DNA from: an uncultured Erysipelotrichaceae bacterium
Lineage (GTDB): Bacteria; Bacillota_I; Bacilli_A; Erysipelotrichales; Erysipelotrichaceae
Length of the DNA: 25,411 nucleotides
Direction: 5' to 3'
Assembly: GCA_902766675.1 (NCBI GenBank)
Contig: CACXEN010000122.1
Span: forward strand, 1-25,411
This document shows, piece by piece, positions 1 to 8,059 of the stretch (within the stretch, counting starts at the first letter, position 1; each line of letters opens with the position of its first letter). The position numbers and the translations under genes are program-made. Under the pieces are notes generated by a model. The model worked only from the letters and a program-made list of their open reading frames with translations, had not been told where the DNA came from and ran no database searches.

Positions 1-1016
1 CTTACAGAGATACCTAAAAGTCGAACTGCTTCCCCTTCATCCCAATTTTCATCAAATAGAGAGATTGCTTGTACAAAAATATCATCAGCTTTCCAAATAG
101 CTTCTGGAATAGTTATGGAACGATCAACATTTCTGAAATCATAATAACATATGCGTATACTAACATGTTTCCCCTTCTTTTTCTCATTTTTAAGCCGTTT
201 AGAGAGCTTTTTGGAGAGTACACGTAAAATACCACGCAATTCATCATATTCGATTATATCGTCTAAAAACGTCTCAGAAATACCCATAGATTTTGAATCA
301 TAAGACTTTAGTATGGCTCTATGGTCAATTCCTCTCGTTTTTTTCATGATTTCATCTAAGTTTTTACCAAAAATAGGCTTTAAATCCTCTAAATTCTTAT
401 ATAATGCAAGATCTTTAATGGTATAAATGCCTAAATCTTCTAATAATTGTACAGTACGTAAACCTATACCACGCATATCACCAATTGGTAATGGCCACAT
501 CTTTTCTTCTACATCTCGTATTCTTAATACAGTAATTCCCATTGGCTTTTTCATATCAGAAGCCATTTTCGCTAAAAACATATTTGGGGCTACCCCAATT
601 GAACAAGGAATACCTATTTCATGCAGTACCCTTCTTTGTATTTCGGTCGCTAAATCCAAAGGTCTTTCATATTCTTTTATTTTTTCTGTCATATCAACAT
701 AACATTCATCAATAGATGCTTGTTCAATACTATCAGAATAACTTGAAATGAGTTTTATAAATTGGTTAGATAATTCACCATAAAAAGAATAATGTCCTTC
801 TACAACAATCAAGTCTTTACAACGATTTTTCGCCTCTGATAAAGGCATAGCACTATGAATACCATAAGCTCTTGCTTCATAACTTGCTGTAGAAACAACA
901 CTTCTTCTTGAATGTCCTGATACAACTAATGGCTTACCTTTTAACGATGGATCTAATAATAATTCAGCATTGGCAAAAAAGGCATTTAAATCAATATGAA
1001 AGTACACAAAAGCCAT
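1..1016 (-). CDS. dinB: DNA polymerase IV (Y-family), 3' end outside window
   Basis: Translesion DNA polymerase that copies past damaged bases with low fidelity. The minus-strand frame is open from the ATG at 1014-1016 to the left edge (about 338 residues), so only the C-terminal tail is missing. The N-terminus carries the palm motif HIDLNAFFA with the first metal-binding Asp at residue 9, and SIDE at 101-104 gives the catalytic Asp-Glu pair. A Phe pair at 13-14 includes the expected steric gate. The end of the visible part (VRLLGIS) is typical of the little-finger domain. The position equivalent to the second acidic residue of the usual DxD-type motif is Asn (DLN). The ATG overlaps the recN stop by one base (TAATG), so it is last or near last in the nusB-recN operon and probably translated by coupling. 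The family call is firm; the exact paralog (Pol IV versus another Y-family type) is somewhat less so. Confidence 0.9.
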   Translation of the reverse strand, partial: MAFVYFHIDLNAFFANAELLLDPSLKGKPLVVSGHSRRSVVSTASYEARAYGIHSAMPLSEAKNRCKDLIVVEGHYSFYGELSNQFIKLISSYSDSIEQASIDECYVDMTEKIKEYERPLDLATEIQRRVLHEIGIPCSIGVAPNMFLAKMASDMKKPMGITVLRIRDVEEKMWPLPIGDMRGIGLRTVQLLEDLGIYTIKDLALYKNLEDLKPIFGKNLDEIMKKTRGIDHRAILKSYDSKSMGISETFLDDIIEYDELRGILRVLSKKLSKRLKNEKKKGKHVSIRICYYDFRNVDRSITIPEAIWKADDIFVQAISLFDENWDEGEAVRLLGISV

Positions 1017-2659
1017 TAGGATTGATTCCTTTCCAATAATTCCTTAGCAGCTTCTAATGAAGCATCTGTAATAGATCCATTAGAAATTAGTGCTAATTCT
1101 TGGATTCGCTCTTCTTTATTCAATTCATGAATTGTAGTCGTTGTTATATTCTTTTGGCTTTCTTTTTGTACAAGGAAATGATGATCACTACATGCAGCCA
1201 CTTGTGCTAAATGAGTAACACTAAATACTTGCGCATTTTTCGATAAGCTTTTCATTTTCAAACCAATAGCAGTCGCTATTTTACCACTAACACCAGTATC
1301 AATTTCATCAAAAATAACTGTTTTAATTTGTTGGAGTTCTGTGAATATTTCTTTTAAGCCTAACATGAGTCTACTTAATTCACCTCCACTGGCAGTTTTA
1401 TTGAGTGGTTTTAATGATTCTCCTTTATTCATGGATATTAAAAATTCTATTGCATCACTACCATAAGATGATGGATTCGCTTTCGTAATATCTGTTTTGA
1501 ATTGTGCATTTTCTAGGCCTAAATCTTTTAGTGATTGGGCTACTAGTTTATCTAGTTTTTTACTAAAAGTCTTTCTTAATTCTGATAAATCATTTGCGAT
1601 AGTATCATATGATTTTTTAGCTTCATCTATTTTTTTATCAATATCTTCTAAATATTTTTGTTTATTTGAATAATAAGAAATACGATTTTCTAAATCATCT
1701 CTTGTTTTTAAAATATCTAAAATGGAGTTACCATATTTTCTTTTTAGTTTTTGGATGATAAATAATCTTTCTTGTATTTCATTAATTGTGTCTTCATTAA
1801 AATCAAAATTAGATAAAGATTGTGAAAGCATAGAAACACTATCATCTAGAGTGTAATATGTATCATTCACATTATTTTTGATTGTTTGAAATGTATCGTT
1901 TTCTTCTAATGATTGTACTAAATGATTTAATTCATAAAGTGGATCTTCGATTTGATCACGATAAATAGAAATAATATTATTTAATGCTTCATAAGAAGAT
2001 TTATATGCATTAATTGTATTTTCTTTTTCTTTTAGTTCTTCTTCCTCTCCTACCTTTAGATTCGCATCATTAATTTCAGATAATTGATATTGGAAGAATT
2101 CTAAATCACTTTCGTTATATTCTTCTTCTAAAGCTTTTGATTTTTCCTTACAAAGTGAATCATAGATTTCATAAGCCTGTTTTGTTTTATCTAATATTTC
2201 TTTATTACCGATAAATTCATCTAGTAAATGACGATGTGATTTTACATCTAATAGATAAGATGTATCTCTTTGATTATGTATATCAATTTGGTATTTTAAA
2301 ACATCTTGCATAAAAGAAAATGTTACGACACGATGATCTATTCTAGATTGTGATTTTCCATTGGAATCGATTTCTCTTGTGAAAATAGTATAGTCATTGA
2401 TGTCAAAGCCAGCATCTTGTAAGATGGCACATGCATGTTTATCATTTGCAAGTGAAAAAGTGCCTTCAATAATTGCCTTGTCTTTCCCCTTTTTAATGAA
2501 TGATGTACTACTACGCTCGCTACATAATAAAGAAATAGCATCAATCATAATAGATTTACCAGCACCAGTTTCACCTGTAAAAGCACTAAATCCTTCTTCG
2601 AAATCTAGTGCTAATTCATCAAATAATATAAAGTTCTTAACGTATAAATTTTTTAACAT
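1016..2659 (-). CDS. recN: DNA repair protein RecN
   Basis: SMC-like ATPase that acts early in recombinational repair of double-strand breaks. The 547-residue length fits the family. Walker A GETGAGKS is at residues 29-36, the ABC signature core SGGE at 424-427, and Walker B VIFDEID at 448-454. Between them lies a long charged helical region expected to form the coiled coil. The N-terminus (MLKNLYVKNFILFDEL) is the standard RecN start. It begins two bases after the dxs stop codon and shows no clear Shine-Dalgarno sequence, so coupling to dxs is likely. In many Bacillota, tlyA and argR sit between dxs and recN; they are absent here. Confidence 0.96.
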   Translation of the reverse strand: MLKNLYVKNFILFDELALDFEEGFSAFTGETGAGKSIMIDAISLLCSERSSTSFIKKGKDKAIIEGTFSLANDKHACAILQDAGFDINDYTIFTREIDSNGKSQSRIDHRVVTFSFMQDVLKYQIDIHNQRDTSYLLDVKSHRHLLDEFIGNKEILDKTKQAYEIYDSLCKEKSKALEEEYNESDLEFFQYQLSEINDANLKVGEEEELKEKENTINAYKSSYEALNNIISIYRDQIEDPLYELNHLVQSLEENDTFQTIKNNVNDTYYTLDDSVSMLSQSLSNFDFNEDTINEIQERLFIIQKLKRKYGNSILDILKTRDDLENRISYYSNKQKYLEDIDKKIDEAKKSYDTIANDLSELRKTFSKKLDKLVAQSLKDLGLENAQFKTDITKANPSSYGSDAIEFLISMNKGESLKPLNKTASGGELSRLMLGLKEIFTELQQIKTVIFDEIDTGVSGKIATAIGLKMKSLSKNAQVFSVTHLAQVAACSDHHFLVQKESQKNITTTTIHELNKEERIQELALISNGSITDASLEAAKELLERNQS

Positions 2660-2660
2660 A

Positions 2661-4523
2661 TTACTTTTTACACATCGCTAAAGCTTCTTGTATGACAGAA
2701 TGGATATCCATCTTTAAATCTTTTCGTAATTGGCGTGTGCTCCCCTGCCCTATATATATGTCAGGAATACCAATTCTCCTCAAAGAAACAGAAATGTTTT
2801 TATCATTATAATAACTTAGAATTGTATTGGAAAGACCTCCAGCTAACATATCTTGTTCATAAACTAACATTGGTAAGTCTTTAGAGGCAAGATAATCAAG
2901 CATATCAGTATCAATTGGTTTTAAATATCTGCAATTGATAATTCCAATCGGGAATTGATTCGATAATACACATTCCTCAACTGCTTCTACATTATCTCCA
3001 TATGTCAAAATATAACATTCTACATTTTCAGGCTCATAAACTGTTTCCCATTTACCAATTGGTAAATTTTCAAATTCTCCTTCAATCACAGAAGACATTC
3101 CTTTTGGATAACGTATCGCAAATGGATGATCTTGATTAAAAGCAGTATAAAGTAAATTCTTCGCTTCTAGAGAATTCTTAGGTTGCGCAATGATTAAATT
3201 AGGAAGTGGTAATAGAATACCTAAATCAAAAACACCATGATGTGTTTCTCCATCTTCTCCAACTAAACCAGCATGATCAATTCCAATCACAACTGGTAAA
3301 TCCATACGGCAAATATCATGATTGATTTGGTCATATGCACGTTGTAAGAAAGATGAATAAATACATAAGAATGGTTTTTTACCACTAATTGCTAAGCCTG
3401 CCGCAAAAGTAGCAGCATGCTCTTCTGCTATACCACAATCAAAAGATCGATCAGGATATTTCGCAAAGAATTTTTGCAAGGAACTACCAGTAATCATTGC
3501 TGGTGTAATCGCAACAATATCTTTATTTGTGGAAGCTAATTGAATTAATGTATCAGAGATATGTTGTGCCCATGGTTTATAATTCGCTGGAATATCCTTT
3601 AAAGGTCTTCCTGATGTGATATCAAATGGACCTACACCATGCCATACACCTTCAGAATCATTTTCACATGGAGCATAACCTTTACCCTTTTTCGTATGAA
3701 CATGCACAACGATAGGTCCTGTATGGGTTTTTACTACATTAAAAACACGTATTAAATCATTTAAATTATGACCATCAATTGGACCAATATAGTCGATATT
3801 CAATTCTTCAAAAATACCACCATCAATCACAACACCTTTAACAGTTTCTTTTAAATTCCTTAATCCAACATAAACTTGGTTACCTACATCAGAAGATAAT
3901 AAGCTCTTTCTCATACCAGATTTAATGCCTGTATATGCTTTGGAAGCACGTAAGCGTGAAAATCCTGTATTTAAAGCACCAACGTTTTTAGAAATAGACA
4001 TATTATTATCATTAAAAACAATGATTACATTAGATTTTAAAGAACCAATTTGATTGAGTGCTTCTAATGACATACCACTAGCCATCGCACCATCACCAAC
4101 AACTGGGATAATATTATAATCCTCATTGTTTAAATCTCTTGCGATAGACATGCCTAAGGCACCACTTAGTGCTGTAGAGCTATGCCCAGCTTCCCATACA
4201 TCGTGGATACTTTCTTTTCTTTTTTCGAATCCACTCAATCCATTATATTGTCGTAAAGAAGAAAATTGATTTGCTCTACCAGTTAAAATTTTATGAACAT
4301 AGCTTTGGTGACCGACATCAAAGAAAATTTTGTCTTTTGGAGAATCAAAGACATAATGTAAAGCTATTGTTAGTTCAACAACGCCTAAATTACTAGCTAA
4401 ATGACCGCCTGTTTTTGAAATTGATTCAATTAAAAAAGCACGAATATCATTCGCTAGTTGATCTAATTCTTCCTTTGTGCAACCTTTAATATCGCTAGGT
4501 TCTTTGATGTCTAAAAGATTCAT
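2661..4523 (-). CDS. dxs: 1-deoxy-D-xylulose-5-phosphate synthase
   Basis: Thiamine-diphosphate enzyme that condenses pyruvate and glyceraldehyde 3-phosphate, the first step of the MEP isoprenoid pathway (its product also feeds thiamine and pyridoxal synthesis in some bacteria). The protein has 620 residues, normal for Dxs. The N-terminal part shows DVGHQSYVHKILTGR, and the cofactor motif runs from VVGDGAMASG to a downstream NDNNMSIS. The central domain has the catalytic Glu in DCGIAEEHAATFAAG, followed by the transketolase C-terminal domain. GGAGG lies 5 bases before the ATG. It follows ispA with an 8-base gap, so the operon groups early and late steps of prenyl diphosphate synthesis. Confidence 0.97.
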   Translation of the reverse strand: MNLLDIKEPSDIKGCTKEELDQLANDIRAFLIESISKTGGHLASNLGVVELTIALHYVFDSPKDKIFFDVGHQSYVHKILTGRANQFSSLRQYNGLSGFEKRKESIHDVWEAGHSSTALSGALGMSIARDLNNEDYNIIPVVGDGAMASGMSLEALNQIGSLKSNVIIVFNDNNMSISKNVGALNTGFSRLRASKAYTGIKSGMRKSLLSSDVGNQVYVGLRNLKETVKGVVIDGGIFEELNIDYIGPIDGHNLNDLIRVFNVVKTHTGPIVVHVHTKKGKGYAPCENDSEGVWHGVGPFDITSGRPLKDIPANYKPWAQHISDTLIQLASTNKDIVAITPAMITGSSLQKFFAKYPDRSFDCGIAEEHAATFAAGLAISGKKPFLCIYSSFLQRAYDQINHDICRMDLPVVIGIDHAGLVGEDGETHHGVFDLGILLPLPNLIIAQPKNSLEAKNLLYTAFNQDHPFAIRYPKGMSSVIEGEFENLPIGKWETVYEPENVECYILTYGDNVEAVEECVLSNQFPIGIINCRYLKPIDTDMLDYLASKDLPMLVYEQDMLAGGLSNTILSYYNDKNISVSLRRIGIPDIYIGQGSTRQLRKDLKMDIHSVIQEALAMCKK

Positions 4524-4531
4524 ATTTCCTC

Positions 4532-5365
4532 CTACAACTTGCGACCCCTTATTTGTTCAATTTCTTGAATTATCGCTTGAGAATTAAAAAACTGAATCTC
4601 TTTAATCATCTCTATGCATTCATCATAGAGTTGATTCATCATTTCACTCGCTTTTTCTATCCCTAATAATGATACACTAGAAAGCTTATTATTTTCTATA
4701 TCTGATGTACTTTTTCCAAATTCTTCTGGACTTAGTGTTACATCCATCACATCATCTTGTATTTGAAATGCTAAACCTAATTGATAACCAATTTTTTCCC
4801 AACGATCATAATCTTCATTTCGATCAGCTAATATACATCCAATTAATAATGGTGCAGTTAGTAAACATCCTGTTTTATATTTATGGATTTTTTTCACATC
4901 TTCAAAAGATAAATCATCTTTACCTTCTGCTTCAATATCTAAAACTTGTCCATAAATCATTCCGGAAGCACCAGCCATCTTAGAAAGAATATAAATGCAT
5001 TGTAATACTTTTGGAGCATCTTCATTTGATTGTGTACAAAGTCCAAATGCATATGTTAATAAGCCATCCCCTGCTAGTATTGCGGTTGCTTCATCAAATT
5101 GTTTATGACAAGTTAGATTACCACGACGAAAATCATCATTATCCATTGCTGGCAAATCATCATGAATTAAAGAATATGTATGGATCATCTCAATTGCACA
5201 TGCAAAAGGATCGCCTATTTCTTTTGAGACGTTATATCCTTCCAGTACATGATAAAGAAGCTTTGGTCTAATTCTTTTTCCACCTGCCAATAAAGAATAT
5301 TGCATCGCTTCATGTACGGAACTGTTTTCTATTTCATTGAGATATGTTTGTAATAAATCATTCAT
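4532..5365 (-). CDS. ispA: Polyprenyl (farnesyl/geranyl) diphosphate synthase
   Basis: Short-chain prenyltransferase that joins isopentenyl diphosphate to allylic diphosphates, giving precursors for undecaprenyl carrier and quinone-like lipids. The first Asp-rich motif DDLPAMD is at residues 69-75 and the second (DDVMD) at 214-218, with the substrate Lys-Thr at 174-175 and a GGKRIRP motif near residue 30. I chose the ATG at 5365 (277 aa, MNDLLQTYL); a TTG 21 bases further upstream is in frame but lies well inside xseB and would add a non-conserved tail. The start overlaps the xseB stop by 8 bases. The product chain length cannot be fixed from sequence; FPP synthase is the default for this operon position. 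Confidence 0.93.
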   Translation of the reverse strand: MNDLLQTYLNEIENSSVHEAMQYSLLAGGKRIRPKLLYHVLEGYNVSKEIGDPFACAIEMIHTYSLIHDDLPAMDNDDFRRGNLTCHKQFDEATAILAGDGLLTYAFGLCTQSNEDAPKVLQCIYILSKMAGASGMIYGQVLDIEAEGKDDLSFEDVKKIHKYKTGCLLTAPLLIGCILADRNEDYDRWEKIGYQLGLAFQIQDDVMDVTLSPEEFGKSTSDIENNKLSSVSLLGIEKASEMMNQLYDECIEMIKEIQFFNSQAIIQEIEQIRGRKL

Positions 5366-5567
5366 CTTCTTTATTATCCTTAACAATCTTTTCTACTTCT
5401 TCTTCGTATCCCTTTAGCGTATCATTACACTCTTTTGTGAGTTTTAATCCTTCTTCAAATAATTTGATTTTTTCATCTAAAGGTTGTTCCTCTTCTTCTA
5501 ATAAGCGAACAATTTCTTCTAATCGATTCATAGATTCTTCAAATGTTTTTTTCGTCTTAGTCATCAT
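5358..5567 (-). CDS. xseB: Exodeoxyribonuclease VII small subunit
   Basis: Small helical subunit that binds XseA to form exonuclease VII, which degrades single-stranded DNA to oligonucleotides. It is 69 residues long, normal for the family, and has the characteristic FEESMNRLEEIVRLLE segment followed by EEEQPLDEKIKLFEEGLKL. AAAGGAG lies just before a tandem ATG ATG; I use the first. It overlaps the end of xseA by 11 bases and the start of ispA by 8, the usual arrangement in Bacillota. Confidence 0.95.
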   Translation of the reverse strand: MMTKTKKTFEESMNRLEEIVRLLEEEEQPLDEKIKLFEEGLKLTKECNDTLKGYEEEVEKIVKDNKEDE

Positions 5568-6954
5568 TGGTCTCCTTTATTTGTGCTTGTGCACTTCCAT
5601 TTTCAAATTTTATATTTATATAATCATTGATATTTAAATTATGAACATCTTTTATTGTCTTATCCTCTTTCGTAACAATCGCAAATCCTCTTTGCATTAT
5701 TTTAAGAGGAGAATAAGCATCCAATAGTTTGATATTTTGTTGTAATACCATTTGTTTTTGGTGCATTATATTTTGCATATTTTGTAATAGATTCTTTTTA
5801 TAATCACCAATTTGAACTGATTGATTATTCATTGTGGTCTTTATCATTTGTTGTAATTGTAATTGATACTCATGAATTATTCGTTTGTTTTCATTACTTG
5901 TATTTTGTAATATTTGAACCATTTTATGTTGAATATGATTGAACTGGTATCTATATTGTTTAAAGACTAAATGAAATTGTTCTAATCGATCATTTAAATA
6001 TTGTTGTTTTAGAATCGCTTCTTGATATAGTTTTGTAGGATTTACAAATATAGCATTATTCTTTAATTGATCGAAATGTTTACGATAATTACCAATCGAA
6101 TGTTTCATTTCTGTAATCAATTGATTTTGCATATTATTTATCATTCGATATACTTCTACAATATCTGGAGTTGATATTTCAACTGCACCAGTTGGGGTAT
6201 TGGCTCTTACATCTGCAACAAAATCTACAAGCGTATAATCAATTTGGTGTCCTACCCCTGTTACAACAGGCGTTTTCATTGAGAATATAAATTTTGCAAG
6301 ATTTTCATCATTGAAGCACCATAAGTCCTCAATCGAACCACCACCTCTTACAAGAAGAATGACATCACAATTTGCTTCATCTGCTTTTTTTAATGCCTCT
6401 ATGATTTGTGGACTTGCTTCATTTCCTTGTACTGGTGTATGAAATTCATGTACTTTTGCGATTGGCCATCTTTTATCTAATATCATCAATACATCTTCTC
6501 TAGCTGCAGTTTGATTCCCTGTCACAAGCGCAATATTCATTGGATATGCTGGTAATGGTTTTTTATTCTCTTCGTTAAAATAACCTTCTTTTTCTAATTT
6601 CCTTTTTAATTCTTCAAATTTTTGATATAGATCACCAATACCACTTTTTTTCATGTCAGTAATGATAATTTGTAAGCTACCTTGCGCTTCATATATACTG
6701 ACATCTCCTTTTACAATAATTTTGTCGCCATCGACCACATTGAAATCAACTGTGCGATTATAAGATGAAAACATAACACAGTTGATATTTGCGGTTGTAT
6801 CTTTTAAAGAAAAGTACCAATGTCCACTATTTGGTTTTCTTAAATTAGAAATCTCCCCTTCGACATAAATATTATGTAGATATGGATCAGCATCCATAGA
6901 TTTCTTTAAATAATGGACAAGCGTACTTACTTTTAATATATTTCTTTCACTCAT
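5557..6954 (-). CDS. xseA: Exodeoxyribonuclease VII large subunit
   Basis: Catalytic subunit of exonuclease VII. It has 465 residues: an N-terminal OB-fold for single-stranded DNA (about residues 1-100, including GHWYFSLKD), a central catalytic domain with RGGGSIEDLW and TGVGHQIDYTLVDFVADVRANTP-type motifs, then a long Gln/His/Asn-rich helical region (about 290-400) and the C-terminal RGFAIV strand seen in XseA proteins. The ATG overlaps the nusB stop in an ATGA arrangement. No strong Shine-Dalgarno site is seen, so translation is probably coupled to nusB. Confidence 0.96.
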   Translation of the reverse strand: MSERNILKVSTLVHYLKKSMDADPYLHNIYVEGEISNLRKPNSGHWYFSLKDTTANINCVMFSSYNRTVDFNVVDGDKIIVKGDVSIYEAQGSLQIIITDMKKSGIGDLYQKFEELKRKLEKEGYFNEENKKPLPAYPMNIALVTGNQTAAREDVLMILDKRWPIAKVHEFHTPVQGNEASPQIIEALKKADEANCDVILLVRGGGSIEDLWCFNDENLAKFIFSMKTPVVTGVGHQIDYTLVDFVADVRANTPTGAVEISTPDIVEVYRMINNMQNQLITEMKHSIGNYRKHFDQLKNNAIFVNPTKLYQEAILKQQYLNDRLEQFHLVFKQYRYQFNHIQHKMVQILQNTSNENKRIIHEYQLQLQQMIKTTMNNQSVQIGDYKKNLLQNMQNIMHQKQMVLQQNIKLLDAYSPLKIMQRGFAIVTKEDKTIKDVHNLNINDYINIKFENGSAQAQIKETNDD

Positions 6955-7328
6955 ATTTTATCCAATACTCTGTTTATTAATTTAAAGGCATCATCTTCAC
7001 AATACTTTTTCGCAAGCTCTACAGCCTCGTTGATAATAACAGGTGCTTCTACTTGTTTTAAATCAAATTCAGCACAGCTTAGATTCAGTATTGCTTTTTC
7101 AATAAAACCTAATCGATCATAACTCCAATCGGTTAAAACATTGTCGATATACTTACCATATGTAGTATGTTTTTCAATGACTGTATTTATCGCATCTAAA
7201 ATATAAGAATCAATTTCATCCTTTTCTAATTCAAATTGCGTCTCGATTAATTCATCAATATTTTGGTTTGTGAGAAGATATTGATAAATCACAATCATTG
7301 CGTTTTCTCTTGCTTCATGTCTATTCAT
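6951..7328 (-). CDS. nusB: Transcription antitermination factor NusB
   Basis: RNA-binding protein that, with NusE (S10), binds boxA to support antitermination of rRNA operons. It is 125 residues from the ATG at 7328 (MNRHEAREN, which matches the usual NusB beginning); an ATG three codons upstream at 7337 is an alternative. The all-helical pattern and the terminal APVIINEAVELAKKYCEDDAFKLINRVLDKI-type segment are diagnostic. It is the first gene of the operon, since the gene upstream is divergent. No Shine-Dalgarno sequence is visible upstream of either start, so initiation is weak, leaderless or otherwise unusual. Confidence 0.93.
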   Translation of the reverse strand: MNRHEARENAMIVIYQYLLTNQNIDELIETQFELEKDEIDSYILDAINTVIEKHTTYGKYIDNVLTDWSYDRLGFIEKAILNLSCAEFDLKQVEAPVIINEAVELAKKYCEDDAFKLINRVLDKI

Positions 7329-7349
7329 ATGTACCATTTTACCATGTTA

Positions 7350-7377
7350 TTGATATTTTTAATTAACAGTTTTACAA
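7350..7377 (-). promoter_or_regulatory. Candidate nusB operon promoter (overlaps the divergent promoter)
   Basis: On the minus strand TTGTAA (7377-7372) and TATCAA (7355-7350) are separated by 16 bases, a partial match to the sigma-A consensus. Some promoter must lie in or near this gap, because nusB is divergent from its neighbour. The two hexamers fall on almost the same bases as the opposite strand's -10 and -35. An alternative is an extended -10-like TGGTAAAAT at 7343-7335, which would place the start close to the nusB ATG. The assignment is tentative. Confidence 0.35.
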
Positions 7378-7378
7378 T
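7350..7378 (+). promoter_or_regulatory. Sigma-A type promoter for the DUF5662 gene, leaderless spacing
   Basis: TTGATA (7350-7355), a 17-base spacer and TACAAT (7373-7378) form a close match to the consensus (four and five of six). The expected transcription start, about 7 bases after the -10, falls at 7385-7387, right at the ATG of the downstream gene at 7387. No Shine-Dalgarno sequence is present, so a leaderless or near-leaderless mRNA is predicted. Confidence 0.6.
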
Positions 7379-7386
7379 GTTTTTTA

Positions 7387-7947
7387 ATGACAAAAGATAT
7401 GCATAAAAAATCTTATTTATATCGTTTGACACATCATTTACGTACAATTTTTAAACATCATCGAGAAGTACGTAAGAATTGCTTTGCTTGTGGCTTATAT
7501 AGACAAGGTATAATGCATGATTTATCGAAATTATCCCCTGCTGAGCTTTTCCCAAGTATTAAATATTATGAAGGCACAAGAAGCCCTTATTCCTATGAAA
7601 AAGAAAAGTATGGATCTAGTCTTGGTTGGTTGCATCATAAAGGAAGAAATAAGCATCATTGGGAATATTGGTATGACATTATTCAAAATAAATACCAACC
7701 AATTGAGATGCCATATAAATATTTGATTGAAATGGTATGTGATCGAGTAGCTGCTTGTAAAGTTTATCAAGGAGATAAATATTCTCAAAAAACACCATTA
7801 GAATATCTCTTAGGAAAACACGATCGCTTCTATATGCATCCTAATACTGCAAAACTATTAGAAGAAATATTAACTGAAATCGCAGAAAATGGTGAAGCGG
7901 CCACATTTAAAAGAATTAAAAATACAATAAAAAATGGCAATTATTAA
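7387..7947 (+). CDS. DUF5662 family protein
   Basis: A 186-residue soluble protein recognised as DUF5662 by its conserved His-rich pattern. HLRTIFKHHREVRKNCF lies near the N-terminus, then GIMHDLSKLSPAEL at about 41-54, and HHKGRNKHHWEYW at about 83-95. The spaced His and Asp residues (HDLSK, HHKGRNKHHWEYW, CDRVAACKVY) resemble metal-binding positions of an HD-like helical fold, but no biochemical role is established that I can name. It is a single plus-strand gene diverging from nusB. The ATG at 7387 fits the promoter position; a second ATG at 7399 is possible. A hairpin overlaps its stop codon, and a fragment of a related gene follows. Confidence 0.85.
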   Translation: MTKDMHKKSYLYRLTHHLRTIFKHHREVRKNCFACGLYRQGIMHDLSKLSPAELFPSIKYYEGTRSPYSYEKEKYGSSLGWLHHKGRNKHHWEYWYDIIQNKYQPIEMPYKYLIEMVCDRVAACKVYQGDKYSQKTPLEYLLGKHDRFYMHPNTAKLLEEILTEIAENGEAATFKRIKNTIKNGNY

Positions 7948-7956
7948 TTGCCATTT
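7932..7956 (+). terminator. 12 bp perfect palindrome over the DUF5662 stop codon
   Basis: AAATGGCAATTA and its exact reverse complement are separated by one T, giving a near-loopless hairpin that includes the TAA stop (7945-7947). It is followed by TATTTATA, a weak U-tract, and preceded by an A-rich run, so it could act on both strands. Terminator function is inferred from shape and position. Confidence 0.55.
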
Positions 7957-7964
7957 ATTTATAA

Positions 7965-8051
7965 TATTCAATAATCGCAGTAAATGGTGAAGATATCGCA
8001 TTTGCTAAATTAAAAGAAGAATATATGGAATATAATAGAAATCATAAATGA
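7965..8051 (+). pseudogene. Remnant of a second DUF5662 gene (C-terminal end only)
   Basis: A frame ending at the TGA at 8049-8051 reads IIAVNGEDIAFAKLKEEYM plus a short tail, aligning with the C-terminus of the upstream gene (EIAENGEAATFKRIKNTIK). Over 20 bases (7973-7992 versus 7878-7897) 19 are identical. There is no start codon or upstream part, and the frame is closed by TAA at 7962-7964, so it is not a gene. It differs in frame from the intact copy. It looks like the leftover 3' end of a tandem paralog after deletion, or the scar of a gene replacement. Confidence 0.6.
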
Positions 8052-8059
8052 TTTCTATT
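8034..8059. terminator. 12 bp palindrome where two 3' ends meet
   Basis: AATAGAAATCAT and its reverse complement are separated by AA. The hairpin covers the stop of the DUF5662 remnant on the plus strand (8049-8051) and the stop of the small membrane protein on the minus strand (8042-8044). T-rich sequence follows on the plus strand. A bidirectional terminator is the likely role. Confidence 0.5.

Noticed and set aside
427..702. Plus-strand open frame of about 90 codons inside dinB
   Set aside because: The opposite strand encodes the conserved polymerase; the plus-strand frame has no promoter, ribosome site or recognisable domain.
5366..5386. Longer ispA start at a TTG
   Set aside because: It lies within xseB and adds seven residues not typical of the family; the ATG at 5365 gives a normal N-terminus.
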